A DNA stretch of 23,319 nt, from the NCBI GenBank assembly GCA_000695325.1, contig AVPN01001006.1:7888-31206 (forward strand), written 5' to 3'. Every line of letters begins with the position of its first letter. The stretch's first letter is position 1. Of the stretch, positions 10,230-18,729 are shown one piece after another. A model generated the notes under the pieces. It saw only the letters and a program-made list of their open reading frames with translations. It was not told where the DNA came from and ran no database searches. Made by a program: the position numbers and the translations under genes. The stretch comes from Pleurobrachia bachei. Taxonomy: Eukaryota > Ctenophora > Tentaculata > Cydippida > Pleurobrachiidae.

Positions 10230-13200
10230 GTCTGTTTGGGACGGTCTAATTCTGGCATATAAACCGTTTATGAGCATTAAGGGATTAAAGCATATCACGT
10301 GACTGGCCCTCTTATTCTCATCTGGTTCAGCTTACTGTGCAGACTGCAGATCTGTACTTACTTTCATTTCTTACTTATTTTATTTGTACTCTCTTACTTA
10401 TTGTATCATTCTCTCTTACTCGTATTTACTGTCTGTCCAGCCTCTCTCCAGGGCATGTTCAGATGGTTCTGTGTCTGTGCAGTCTGTTGCTGTAATTTGA
10501 GTTATTGTTGCTACCCTGAAACAACCCTGTTTTCCATATTTCCCTTGATGTCTGAGAACTAATTTAGAATTAGGGGTGATTAGGAATGCGGGATCGCCTA
10601 CCCAACCTCATTAGCTGTACTAATCACCAACACCGACTAGAGTATCCGTCTCCTAATTACAACTGCTATGACGATTGACGCCCCTTCGTCTCCAATATCT
10701 CGTAATCACACCCCAAGTCTCCTATAACGGGGTGTTACATGTGACACCCCGCCCCTCTGTGGGAGGGAGGGGTATAAAACCAGGTATCGCGTGATAATTT
10801 CCTATCCACAACTTCTATTCACTGACAACACTGAAACACTCTGAACTACCAACTACACTCTTTGAACTACGGAATACCTGAATTACCAGCTTCTTATATC
10901 TGCTACCTTCCCTACCTGGACAACAACTGAAAGGATCTTCCTGAACACACCGTTCCTTTCTGAGAACCCTCAACAACAATGTCCATGTCAGTTCCCTCTC
11001 CGTTCCAACTATTCTGTGACCTAACCTCCCACCAACTAACCTCCCTATCCCACCACACCTCAACCCTCTCTACCTGTGTGACCCACATTGTTGACTCAAC
11101 TCGAGCGATTGTCAGTGCTGACTACTCAGACCTGCCCTCAGCTGAGCGGGCTGTATATGAGTGGGAGGACGAAGAGGCTAGGATGGTATTGATGGAGGAG
11201 ATACAGCTGCAGAGGAGGTATATTGAACAAGTGGACCTGCAGTTGGCGCTCATGGAGGGGCATATAGGGGTGATTGAGCAGCTGAAGAAGACAGAGAGAA
11301 GGACTGCTGAAGAGGTTGAACAGTTAGCTGATGATTTGGAGAGGAGCAAGATTGGAAGTTGAACTCCTTCTGTACTCACCAAGAACAGCTCAAAGTTGAA
11401 CCGCATATTTCTCGAGAGTTGAGAATTATTCAGATTATTTTAAATCCAGTTAAAATTTCAGATTTATATTCCTCTGTAAGAGTTGAACCATTTAGAAATC
11501 GTTTTTTTTTTCGTTCCAAATGGAGAGGGAGATATTTACGGAAGGCAATTTAATTGTACAACCCCCTGTGCATCCTACTGCAGATGCACTATATTACTCT
11601 GGAGAGAGAAAATAGAGAGAGAGATAGAGGAAGATAGTGAGAGTTTAGCTCATGGTATAGATCAGTAACCATCGAGGGTTACTATAGAAACGGGACTAGT
11701 ACATCATGCACTCTGTATATACAGCCTCTTTATCATATAATTTATGAGTTTTGTACTCGCGTTCAGTTGTAATAGTGAGTTATAAGTTGCAGTCCTACAA
11801 GTACAGCTCAGTTGTTTTGTCAGTAGCTTCGACCATTCGATCCTATCCCCTAAATGTGTCAATGTATTTTCAACCCTTGTCTTACCAAAAGCCTCTTCTC
11901 AAGATAAAACCTCACATATAATTCCTCATGTATTTACAGCAAGGATACGACGTTTAGCCCTAGGGGATCCTCTCCAGACAGGAGGTCTGATAGCTTCTAC
12001 ATTGTACCCTCCAACCAGGTAGATTATAGAGTATACCATTGTGGGTGTTATGTATTTACCAAGTAGTTTATAACAGGGTGGGGTGTGTTCCTGATAGGAA
12101 ATGGAATGTAGTTGTTCCATCAACAGTTTCGTTTTTTTCATCGTGAAACTTTTGAAGGACCCAGTTTCTGATGAATCTTCCCATCTTCCATGTTTTATTA
12201 CCGAAACTCCCCCACACTATATCAGAGTGGCCGTAAGTCACCAGCCCGGTTCTCCCAAGTAGAGGTAAACGATCCCGAGGACCCAGAGGGATCCCCCTGC
12301 ACCATCCGCATCACAATTGGTACGTGTACTGTGTAACTATAGGGACGGGTAGTAACCTAGTGACTGTAGGTAAGGTGTAACTAGGGGGTTTAACTTGTGG
12401 TTGTAACTAGGGTGATACTAGGGGTACGGTGTAACTAGGGGGTGTAACTATGTGTGTAACTATGGGTGTAACTAAGGGCTCATGGAGTGGCATTTAATGG
12501 GATTTTCTTGTATTTCTGGTAGGGGTCACCCTATCCATTACATCCAACAGAGACGAAACCAGAGCAAGAGGAGGAGGGAGAGATGGATCAGGCACCACCT
12601 GGAGGGGGTTTCATAGAGGAACTAGACCCTGCCAGGAACCTCATCAAGGAGTTAGAGGCACCCCCTGAGGAAGGAGAGGGAGAAATGGAAGAGGGTGATA
12701 AAGAGGAAGAGGAGGAAGCAGCAGCTCCAGGTTAGTGTTTCAAAATTAAAAAACATTGATTTCAGGGGGAAATTAACAAAAATCAACTAACAAATAAACA
12801 AATAATTGAGTAAAATATGTCCTATCCCATTCATTGGTACTTGAAAATACTTGTTGTCCTCCCCTTCTCCTCTTTTCGTCCTGGCACTCCCGTCTTGGCA
12901 GCTAGCTTCTTCACCGCAAACCTGATCCTCATCCCTACAGTCCTCTCAGAATGTTCCGCATAGGTTCTCTTTGGGAAGTTCTTGGGAAGGGGTGAGCTGT
13001 CGTGATATCTGGCTCTTTGCCAGGCAATCATTGAACTGGCAAGGTCTGCTGAGTTGGTCCTGGTGGAGACTGAGTTGTACGTCGGTAGAGGCATGTTGGT
13101 TGGATTGTAATATCAGAAGTGGGAAAGAAGTGGGACTGTTCAACAAGTGGATGGGTGATCTGGAAATATCTTGATACTTATACCACCCCGGCTCTACTAG

Positions 13201-14348
13201 GGAGGGGTGGTCTCTCTCGGGTCTCTCAATATACGTAGCAACACAATACGACGGTGTTACGAATAGCACACACCCACCCCACTAGACCATACCACTGAAC
13301 CTCTAATTAGGTCTAGGGAGACCATACCACCAACTCTAATTAGGTCTCGAGGTTTGAGACCACATTCCGTAGTAAGGTCACGACTAGTCTAATTAGTCGT
13401 CATAGCTGTCTAGGGTGGCATAACTATGTAGCTCGGTCTCACGTTTCTTTAATTAGTTCCAAACTTCCCCGTGCTAATTCATCTCCCAAATTCCCAAAGG
13501 CATTATTGCTCAAAGGCATTATCGTATGCTACCAGTTCATCTCCTAATCACTGACTCCCCCTACTTTAAGAAGGAGATGAAGTCCCTACAGAGGTGCTTG
13601 TAGAGGATCAAGAAGAGAAGAAAGCAGAGGGAGAGGAAAAGGAGGATCAGACCATACCAGAAGGTAAGCGGACCGGGCATCTGGTAACGAAGTCCACTCC
13701 GTCCGCCTACAAAGTCTCTTTTTAATTTCGTTTCCAACCTTTGCCCAGACCAAACAATATACCATTCATTTTCTCACTCTCTCAACAACCCTTCATTATA
13801 AACCCCCATCAGGAGAAACAGACGAGACGCGTGTAGAGGAGGATCTTGTAGTCGAGGGTGTGGCCATCCCACCGCCGCCCCCTGAACCAATAGTGGTGCC
13901 TGATGACGTCAGAAAGATATCCCTGGAATACGTGCCTAACCCTGAAGATGATATACCTGTGGAATTAGCTGCAGATAGACAGTCAATGAGCATACCTTTA
14001 TCGGTTAGTATAAATGAGCTGGTGGTGATGCGACATGCTGATGTGATCTTTAAAACAGCTTTGAAAAAGCTCTGCTGCTGCAGTACTGCAGAGATGAGTT
14101 GTTTCGAAGTTGATATTTGAGTATGATAATGTCCTACTCATTCGTCAACCACAAGGTTCGAACCTTATCCGCTTTCCCAATACCGTAATTATCATCATTT
14201 CTCTCTGTCGACATATCGACCTATTTCTCACTATAATTGCAGAGATTATATCCTTCTTGCCAGTTCCCATCCCTCGCAGCGGTGTGTCGTAACCACGAAA
14301 GAGAGCGTGAAAATAGTCGGCCTCTCTCCTTTGATCACTACTGCCTAG

Positions 14349-14426
<78 letters not shown>

Positions 14427-15530
14427 ATACGTAGCAACACAATACGACGGTGTTACGAATAGCACACACCCACCCCACTAGACCATACCACTGAACCTCT
14501 AATTAGGTCTAGGGAGACCATACCACCAACTCTAATTAGGTCTCGAGGTTTGAGACCACATTCCGTAGTTAGGTCACGACTAGTCTAATTAGTCGCCATA
14601 GCTGTCTAGGGTGGCATAACTATGTAGCTCGGTCTCACGTTTCTTTAATTAGTTCCAAACTTCCCCGTGCTAATTCATCTCCCAAATTCCCAAAGGCATT
14701 ATTGCTCAAAGGCATTATCGTATGCTACCAGTTCATCTCCTAATCACTGACTCCCCCTACTTTAAGAAGGAGATGAAGTCCCTACAGAGGTGCTTGTAGA
14801 GGATCAAGAAGAGAAGAAAGCAGAGGGAGAGGAAAAGGAGGATCAGACCATACCAGAAGGTAAGCGGACCGGGCATCTGGTAACGAAGTCCACTCCGTCC
14901 GCCTACAAAGTCTCTTTTTAATTTCGTTTCCAACCTTTGCCCAGACCAAACAATATACCATTCATTTTCTCACTCTCTCAACAACCCTTCATTATAAACC
15001 CCCATCAGGAGAAACAGACGAGACGCGTGTAGAGGAGGATCTTGTAGTCGAGGGTGTGGCCATCCCACCGCCGCCCCCTGAACCAATAGTGGTGCCTGAT
15101 GACGTCAGAAAGATATCCCTGGAATACGTGCCTAACCCTGAAGATGATATACCTGTGGAATTAGCTGCAGATAGACAGTCAATGAGCATACCGCTATCGG
15201 TTAGTACTGAGCTGGTTATGATGCGTGCTGACATGTGATCTCTAAAACAGCTTCGAAAAAAGCTCTGCTGCTGTTGCGGAGATGAGTTTTTTCGAAGTTT
15301 TCAACTACAAAGTTCGAACCTTACCCGCTAAACTTTCCCAATCCCATAATTATCATCATGTCTCTGTCGACATATCGATTATCGACCTGTTTCTCACTGT
15401 AATTGCAGTGATTATATCATTCTCGCCAGTTCTCATCTCTAGTAGCGATGGATGGGAAGTGTGGTTACCAGAAGATGGGGGAAAAATAGTCTCCCTCTCA
15501 TCTCTGTCTCTCTTTCTTTCTTTCTCTCTG

Positions 15531-15590
<60 letters not shown>

Positions 15591-16964
15591 CATGGTACTA
15601 AGTAATTAGATACGCGTGGTTGGGTCTTTTCCGGGACTCTTCACGACTTGATCCACGACACTCCGTCATTACGCTATTTCGGGGCCTTACGAGTGAGTTA
15701 GAAAGATAGAGACGAAGAGAGAAAGAAAGTTAGAGCTGTTGTCTCTAAAAAGAGCCAAGATAGATAACTGCTAAAGTGTTGTCAGGGCTAAATTTAGTTG
15801 ATGATGACCCTTCCGCATAAATTAAGTCAAGTTATATAATATTTTGCCAGGCATTAATGCAGTATAATAATAACTCGTTATTAGAAACATTAAATCATGC
15901 ATTTTCTTGGCTCTGGACCGGTATTTATCGGTGTCTTTGGGTTTCAAAAACAAAAAAACTTCGCCAAAGAAGTGACGTTATTCTCTTGAGTCTTTACATT
16001 TACTCTAAAAAGTGTCGTGGTATAATAGCCAAACTGTTCAGTCTGAGAAATCAACTGAATTCATCACAAATAATTATTGTAACAAATATTTGTGATATGC
16101 AACACTCTTCTTGGGTTGAGAAGAAGGGTTGGAACCATAGAGTTTCCTTTATATTTTTGATCACTAAAAACCCATCATGAGAGATCTGACCCCCTCCCCC
16201 CATTACAGGCTCTCCTGGGCGGGTGCACGAGAGAGGACGCTATTAAGATGGCAGCACGGAGGATAGTAGCACAATCTATAGCAGACAGGGGAGAAGATGA
16301 CGAGGAGGGTGACTTTACAAGGGACCAGCTTACTGCATTCTTTGAGGTTAGTGTCGCAGTGTGAGAGACTTTGTAACGGGGTTTAAACATGGACTACTGG
16401 TTGAGGTTACTGACAGTTGGTGTATCAGTTCTCATAAATTTCCAATTGTTCATTTTATAATCATACTGGTTGTCAAACTACCGATTAGTGATTACCGATT
16501 ATAAAAATCGGGTCTGGGTTCTGGTAATGGTATTCGTTCTCCGAGCGTGGTTTACCTTGTGCTGTTACACCGCCGCCGCGGTTTACCCTTTTCTTGCCTT
16601 GTTCGACCCTCTGAAAATTAAAGGGGTTTGATCAAAACAAACCCCTCCCTATATATTCTCGTGGTAATTTCGTTACCAAAGTTTGGGCTGGTCGGCCACA
16701 AACTAGTTGAGTGTGTGTCTACATCATATAAGTGGGTTATTTCAGTTCCTCTGAAGACGGTATAACTATCTTTGTTTGGTTTAAAATGGTCGATATACTC
16801 GATAACTGCTATCAGTTAGTATCATGACCTCCAACAATTGACCGATCTTCCCCGTTGTTTATCGCTCTCTCGATATCTTTTTCGGTCTAACTTTTTCATT
16901 TGCAACCGCAACAGAAGATCCGTATTTAAACAGGACCGTTTTGGTTTACAAACTTCCACTAGGA

Positions 16965-16995
<31 letters not shown>

Positions 16996-17130
16996 GAGAG
17001 AGAGAAGCAAAGTATCTCATTTAAAAACTCATGATCTCTATCACGAGGTTGTTGTTTTCAGATCACGTGCTTTGAACTCCACACAGACGCAGATCTCTCT
17101 CAGTTCCGGCTACTCTACATCTCCCCATAG
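7642..17130 (+). CDS. SAM-domain protein with long acidic C-terminal half (unrecognised family)
   Basis: Proposed exons: 7642-8199, 8298-8456, 9197-9244, 9456-9593, 9810-9895, 11940-12018, 12226-12319, 12551-12730, one copy of the duplicated pair (13571-13663 + 13813-14003, or 14767-14859 + 15009-15199), 16209-16346, 17062-17130. The joined frame is 1,833 nt, 610 residues, ending TAG. N-terminus (1-239): Pro/His/Ser-rich, probably disordered. About 256-328: a SAM-like helical domain (LEEWAAKSHLK...MGQAKLLEYAVKKLK), typically a protein-interaction module. Residues about 385-545: Glu/Asp-rich with a PPPPEP stretch. The end is a more ordered segment (ALLGGCTREDAIK...RLLYISP). The join 9895 to 11940 rests on matching phase 2 only. 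Without it the SAM gene would end at a TAA at 9948-9950 and the acidic part would be a separate gene of unseen start. The full family is unknown to me. Confidence 0.68.
7827..7840. promoter_or_regulatory. X-box-like motif (GTTACCATGGAAAC) in the first exon
   Basis: It matches the RFX X-box pattern (GTNRCC, AT, RGNAAC) at both half-sites. It lies within coding sequence of the SAM gene, about 185 bases after the ATG, so it may be fortuitous. Confidence 0.35.
8457..9196 (+). other. Intron 2 of the SAM gene
   Basis: A 740-base GT-AG intron. It holds an AT-rich foldback near 8788-8812 (AACCGAT...ATCGGTT), a short (GT)n run at about 9059-9072, and several GTGTAAC-like words from 9107 to 9182 that recall the array at 12330-12478. 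I see no extra exon with good splice sites. Confidence 0.45.
9277..9439 (+). repeat. Tandem direct repeat, two copies of about 80 bp
   Basis: Copy 1 is 9277-9358 and copy 2 is 9361-9439, period 84. They are identical except that the second lacks three bases (TTG). The pair lies in the 211-base intron just before the first SAM-domain exon and stops about 17 bases before its acceptor. Near-identity implies a recent duplication. Confidence 0.92.
9456..9895 (+). other. Two exons encoding the SAM domain
   Basis: Exons 9456-9593 and 9810-9895. The first gives ISFDSSMTLEEW at its start and LLTADDIK at its end; the second continues KLPIRMGQAKLLEY. The Trp near helix 1, the LLTADDIKKL turn and the long amphipathic last helix are the SAM hallmarks. 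The intron falls just before the helix that often forms the polymer interface. Reading past the 9895 donor would add 18 codons and stop at 9950. Confidence 0.75.
10007..10387 (+). repeat. 29-bp perfect direct repeat, copies 352 bp apart
   Basis: The word starting TACTTTCATTTCTTACTT occurs at 10007-10035 and again at 10359-10387 without mismatch. The first copy abuts the end of the GA tract. It is probably the trace of a local duplication or of a small insertion between the copies. Confidence 0.85.
10728..10751. promoter_or_regulatory. Palindrome upstream of the nested gene's TATA box
   Basis: CGGGGTGT at 10728-10735 and ACACCCCG at 10744-10751 flank an 8-base spacer (TACATGTG) that is itself almost palindromic. 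It lies 22 bases before the TATA box, a likely place for a dimeric transcription factor site. The factor is unknown. Confidence 0.45.
10773..10779 (+). promoter_or_regulatory. TATA box (TATAAAA) of the nested coiled-coil gene
   Basis: A consensus TATAAAA in a GC-rich setting (GGGAGGGAGGGG just before). Transcription would start near 10800-10805, giving a leader of about 175 bases to the ATG at 10979. That it sits inside a putative intron of another gene supports an independent transcript. Confidence 0.65.
10979..11362 (+). CDS. Small intronless coiled-coil protein (127 aa), nested in an intron
   Basis: A single open exon of 127 codons with ATG at 10979 (context AACAATGTCC) and stop TGA at 11360-11362. 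The N-terminal ~45 residues are rich in Ser, Thr and His. From about residue 50 to the end it is strongly charged and heptad-like (EEARMVLMEEIQLQRRYIEQ; ERRTAEEVEQLADDLERSK), predicting a long coiled coil. There is no signal peptide, membrane segment or catalytic motif. Layout and size resemble small BLOC-1/BORC-type coiled-coil subunits, but I see no diagnostic motif. A TATA box stands 206 bases upstream. If the SAM gene crosses 9896-11939, this gene lies wholly in its intron, same strand. Lack of introns is odd here and could mean retroposition, though no poly-A tail or target-site repeat is seen. Confidence 0.65.
   Translation: MSMSVPSPFQLFCDLTSHQLTSLSHHTSTLSTCVTHIVDSTRAIVSADYSDLPSAERAVYEWEDEEARMVLMEEIQLQRRYIEQVDLQLALMEGHIGVIEQLKKTERRTAEEVEQLADDLERSKIGS
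11363..11939 (+). other. 3' flank of the nested gene and end of the large intron
   Basis: I see no firm gene. An ATG at 11519 opens a 31-codon frame that overlaps a Glu-rich frame in a GA-rich patch; neither has good splice sites. GTAACC at 11665-11670 and GGTTAC at 11677-11682 form a small inverted repeat. No AATAAA follows the coiled-coil gene. Confidence 0.4.
12330..12478 (+). repeat. Degenerate minisatellite of (GG)TGTAACTAGGG-like units
   Basis: The intron between 12320 and 12550 contains about ten imperfect units built on GTAACTA and TAGGG words with spacing of roughly 10 to 20 bases. It covers more than half of the intron. Confidence 0.7.
12831..13094 (-). CDS. Possible small antisense gene, 87-aa basic protein
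   Basis: On the minus strand an ATG at 13094 (CCAACATGCC, a fair start context) opens 87 codons ending at 12831. The product is basic and mixed in composition, not low-complexity: an N-terminal Ser/Thr-rich part, then LPKNFPKRTYAEHSERT, then a Lys/Arg-rich helix (MRIRFAVKKLAAKTG) and a basic tail. A TATAAG on the minus strand at 13182-13177 is well placed for a leader of about 55 bases. It lies in the 840-base intron of the SAM gene. I do not recognise the family. A second minus frame overlaps it in another phase but is Ser/Gln-rich and less protein-like. It could be a chance frame. Confidence 0.4.
   Translation of the reverse strand: MPLPTYNSVSTRTNSADLASSMIAWQRARYHDSSPLPKNFPKRTYAEHSERTVGMRIRFAVKKLAAKTGVPGRKEEKGRTTSIFKYQ
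13177..13182 (-). promoter_or_regulatory. TATAAG box for the antisense 87-aa frame
   Basis: Read on the minus strand the sequence is GGTATAAGTAT, 83 bases before the minus-strand ATG. It is supportive only; its weight depends on whether the antisense gene is real. Confidence 0.35.
13302..13399. repeat. Cluster of short hairpins around a TCTAATTAGG motif (copy 1; repeated about 1,196 bp later)
   Basis: TCTAATTAGGTCT occurs at 13302-13314 and 13335-13347, and TCTAATTAG again at 13388. Within the cluster are GGTCTC (13343-13348) with GAGACC (13356-13361), and CGACTA (13381-13386) with TAGTCG (13394-13399). TAAT cores of this kind can bind homeodomain proteins; the small foldbacks could also be a degenerate mobile-element end. 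Confidence 0.55.
13571..14003 (+). other. Duplicated exon pair, copy 1 of the SAM gene
   Basis: Exons 13571-13663 (93 nt, phase 1 in and out, Glu/Lys-rich) and 13813-14003 (191 nt, phase 1 in, phase 0 out). The latter encodes a GETDETRVEED start, the PPPPEP run and the ISLEYVPNPEDDIP segment. Both join the exon at 12551-12730 (phase 1) and the exon at 16209 (phase 0) in frame. Confidence 0.75.
14004..14766 (+). other. Intronic spacer with (CT)n tract at the duplication junction
   Basis: It contains a perfect palindrome AAGGTTCGAACCTT (14153-14166), then a pure (CT)n tract of about 70 bases (14352-14423), and the second copy of the hairpin cluster. No exon is seen. Confidence 0.6.
14767..15199 (+). 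other. Duplicated exon pair, copy 2 of the SAM gene
   Basis: Exons 14767-14859 and 15009-15199 have the same lengths, phases and encoded residues as copy 1. Within the second exon the differences I see lie in the last codons before the donor (CCTTTATCG versus CCGCTATCG) and leave Pro-Leu-Ser unchanged. Because copy 1 leaves in phase 0 and copy 2 must be entered in phase 1, the two copies cannot be included together in frame. Confidence 0.75.
15200..16208 (+). other. Intron before the exon at 16209
   Basis: The left part is the diverged end of duplicate copy 2, with an irregular then pure (CT)n tract (about 15498-15588). The right part is AT-rich, with an inverted repeat ATCACAAATA / TATTTGTGAT (16063-16072, 16087-16096). 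An open frame of 107 codons (15857-16180) looks like chance. Confidence 0.5.
16347..17061 (+). other. Last intron of the SAM gene
   Basis: It holds a hairpin AGGGGTTTG (16622-16630) / CAAACCCCT (16638-16646) with a 7-base loop and a (GA)n tract (about 16964-17005). GGTTTACC occurs twice near 16548 and 16580. No exon is seen. Confidence 0.5.
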
Positions 17131-17192
17131 CAACGAAACACGTTCCCCCTAGCAACCCCGAACTGTAGTAGAGACATGTAATGACCGCACTT

Positions 17193-17225
<33 letters not shown>

Positions 17226-17579
17226 TCCGCCACTCCAATCTCTCAGGCTGCTTGAGTCTGCATGTAGTGTAGATAAAGCGATCACGTGACTGATTTACTG
17301 GGCTGCCATTGGTCAAATCCAGGATGGACGGTAAATGAGAGAAGATAAAGATAAACTGTCCAATGGGAGGCTGTCCAAACCATCTCGCTCTATCTCTATC
17401 CCTCTCTCGTTCCGTTCTTCCGAGAAGATTGTGTCTACATAGAGCTTGTACTAGTAGTGTGTGTTTGTGTGGAAATACCCCTCCAGTTATCCATATTTGA
17501 AACCGATCGGAGCTCGTTATTGAAATTCAGAAAACACGGTGTTCCTAATTCAAGAATCCCAAGTGAGAAAGATTAGAGA
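17131..17579 (+). promoter_or_regulatory. Intergenic promoter region before the third gene, copy 1
   Basis: This holds a (CT)n tract (17191-17225), a CACGTG core near 17284, and a C/T-rich stretch (17385-17420) before the first ATG at 17580. There is no TATA box. From 17227 on it is repeated at 18362, so the proximal promoter is duplicated with the first exon. Confidence 0.45.
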
Positions 17580-17729
17580 ATGTCTAAGACGAGAAGTGCC
17601 CTACTGAAGGTGATGGTGAACAGGTATATGAGGAAACATGGTTTAGACGATGCCCCTGACAAGTCTACACCAGGTGGTCGAGGTTGTGGTGGTGGTGGGT
17701 TGAGGGAGCAGAGAGATACCATGGAGCCG
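17580..17729 (+). other. Alternative first exon, copy 1, of the third gene
   Basis: ATG at 17580, 50 codons, donor CCG|GTGAGT in phase 0. It encodes MSKTRSALLKVMVNRYMRKH, then an acidic-Pro stretch, a GGRGCGGGG run and a TMEP end. It can splice in frame to the exon at 20245 or 21689. Compared with copy 2 it has one Gly fewer, and Thr instead of Ala before MEP. Confidence 0.7.
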
Positions 17730-18063
17730 GTGAGTTAAGTTATAATTTTAGTTGCCTGTCACCCAATGGAGTTGGCAGGACTTGTCGGATAGTTAGTGCG
17801 GTCTAAACTGAGATATTATGTTGATATTTCTGATTCAGACACCACCTGGTTTAACTCATTCTACGAGTTCGTGGTTTGTTTGATTCTTGTTTCAAATCAA
17901 GATTGGAGTTGCGTTGTTCTAGAATCTTTGAATTCTCTCTCAGTAGACTAATAAGACAGAGAATGAATTAAGGTAGTTGGGTGGCGTCCAAAACTGAACA
18001 GGAATGCACCCAGCTGAAGAGAGGTAGCATTCCAATTTGTTATTTGTTTCCCGTCCTACTGCT

Positions 18064-18077
18064 GTTACCATGGTAAC
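18064..18077. promoter_or_regulatory. Perfect palindromic X-box (RFX site), first intron, copy 1
   Basis: GTTACCATGGTAAC is a full 14-bp palindrome and a perfect match to the RFX X-box. The duplicated site is at 19228-19241. Confidence 0.65.
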
Positions 18078-18182
18078 ATGTTAATAGTTAGCCCAGCTAC
18101 AATAATGTGACTTCTTCCCACGCCACGTGCAGGTTGGGCAAAGTCCCAAAACTGCATGTCCCCTCTCTCTGATCCTGTACGC

Positions 18183-18198
18183 GGTAACCATGGTAACC
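18183..18198. promoter_or_regulatory. Second palindromic X-box, copy 1
   Basis: GGTAACCATGGTAACC, a 16-bp palindrome containing GTAACC-AT-GGTAAC. It lies 119 bases after the previous site. The duplicate is at 19347-19362. Confidence 0.6.
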
Positions 18199-18317
18199 AT
18201 GGAGCTGCATCTCTGGTAACCAAATTACCCTCCCTCTCCACCGCAGCGAGCTCTGTAATGATTTCAAACCGGCCAACTCAATTTGGGATGAAATTAGCCC
18301 CACACTGTGTCCGACAG

Positions 18318-18363
<46 letters not shown>

Positions 18364-18729
18364 GCCACTCCAATCTCTCAGGCTGCTTGAGTCTGCATGT
18401 AGTGTAGATAAAGCGATCATGTGACCGATTTACTGGACTGCCATTGGCCGAATCCAGGATGGACGGTAAATGAGAGAAGATAAAGATAGACTGTCCAATG
18501 GGAGGCTGTCCAAACCATCTCGCTCTATCTCTCTCTCTCTCGTTCCTTTCTTCCGAGGAGAAGATTGTGTCTACATAGAGCTTGTACTAGTAGTGTGTGT
18601 TTGTGTGGAAATACCCCTCCAGTGATCCTCCAGTTATCCATATTTGAAACTGATCGGAGCTTGTTATTGACATTCAGAAAGAAAACGGTGCTTCTAATTC
18701 AAGAATCCAGTCCCAAGAAAGATTAGAGA

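Larger units (their letters stand above)
9896..10978 (+). other. Large intron part with GA and TC tracts and a 29-bp direct repeat
   Basis: A purine (GA)n tract spans about 9956-10006 and a pyrimidine (TC)n tract about 10179-10229, which are mutually complementary and could pair. A perfect 29-bp direct repeat occurs at 10007-10035 and 10359-10387. A CACGTG core lies near 10286. The right end is the promoter and leader of the nested gene at 10979. No other exon is seen. Confidence 0.6.
13222..15588 (+). repeat. Tandem duplication of a SAM-gene exon pair (unit 1,196 bp)
   Basis: Copy 1 is about 13222-14424 and copy 2 about 14425-15588. Offset is exactly 1,196 from CTCAATATAC (13225 and 14421) through both exons. 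Identity is nearly complete up to the end of the second exon, then falls, with indels in the flanking intron. A long (CT)n tract sits at the end of each copy: 14352-14423 at the junction and about 15498-15588 at the far end. The left edge (13222) shows only a short TCTCTCTCGGGTCTCTC stretch. Confidence 0.95.

Noticed and set aside
11483-11668. Overlapping frames near 11519-11668, one starting MEREIF, one Glu-rich
   Set aside because: They are short and in different phases, and the Glu-rich part comes from a GA-rich patch. No acceptor or donor links them to either flanking gene.
12200-12246. Exon ending at a strong-looking donor GTAAGT near 12232
   Set aside because: Using it would leave a 27-base intron followed by an immediate in-frame TAG. 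The acceptor at 12224-12225 with reading through GTAAGT keeps all phases consistent.
14153-14166. GGTTCGAACC resembling a tRNA B box
   Set aside because: It is the centre of a simple palindrome. There is no A box or cloverleaf upstream, and the duplicate copy has lost the match.
14145-14465. Long Arg-Glu and Ser-Leu repeat frames over the (CT)n tract (also near 10046-10258, 15282-15605, 18097-18420, 19261-19554, 21084-21323)
   Set aside because: Any dinucleotide (CT)n/(GA)n tract is open in several frames and yields RERE or SLSL peptides. No splice or start evidence supports them.
15857-16180. 107-codon frame in the SAM-gene intron
   Set aside because: It is AT-rich, with no recognisable domain, no promoter and no splice link to neighbours; the length is plausible by chance in this composition.
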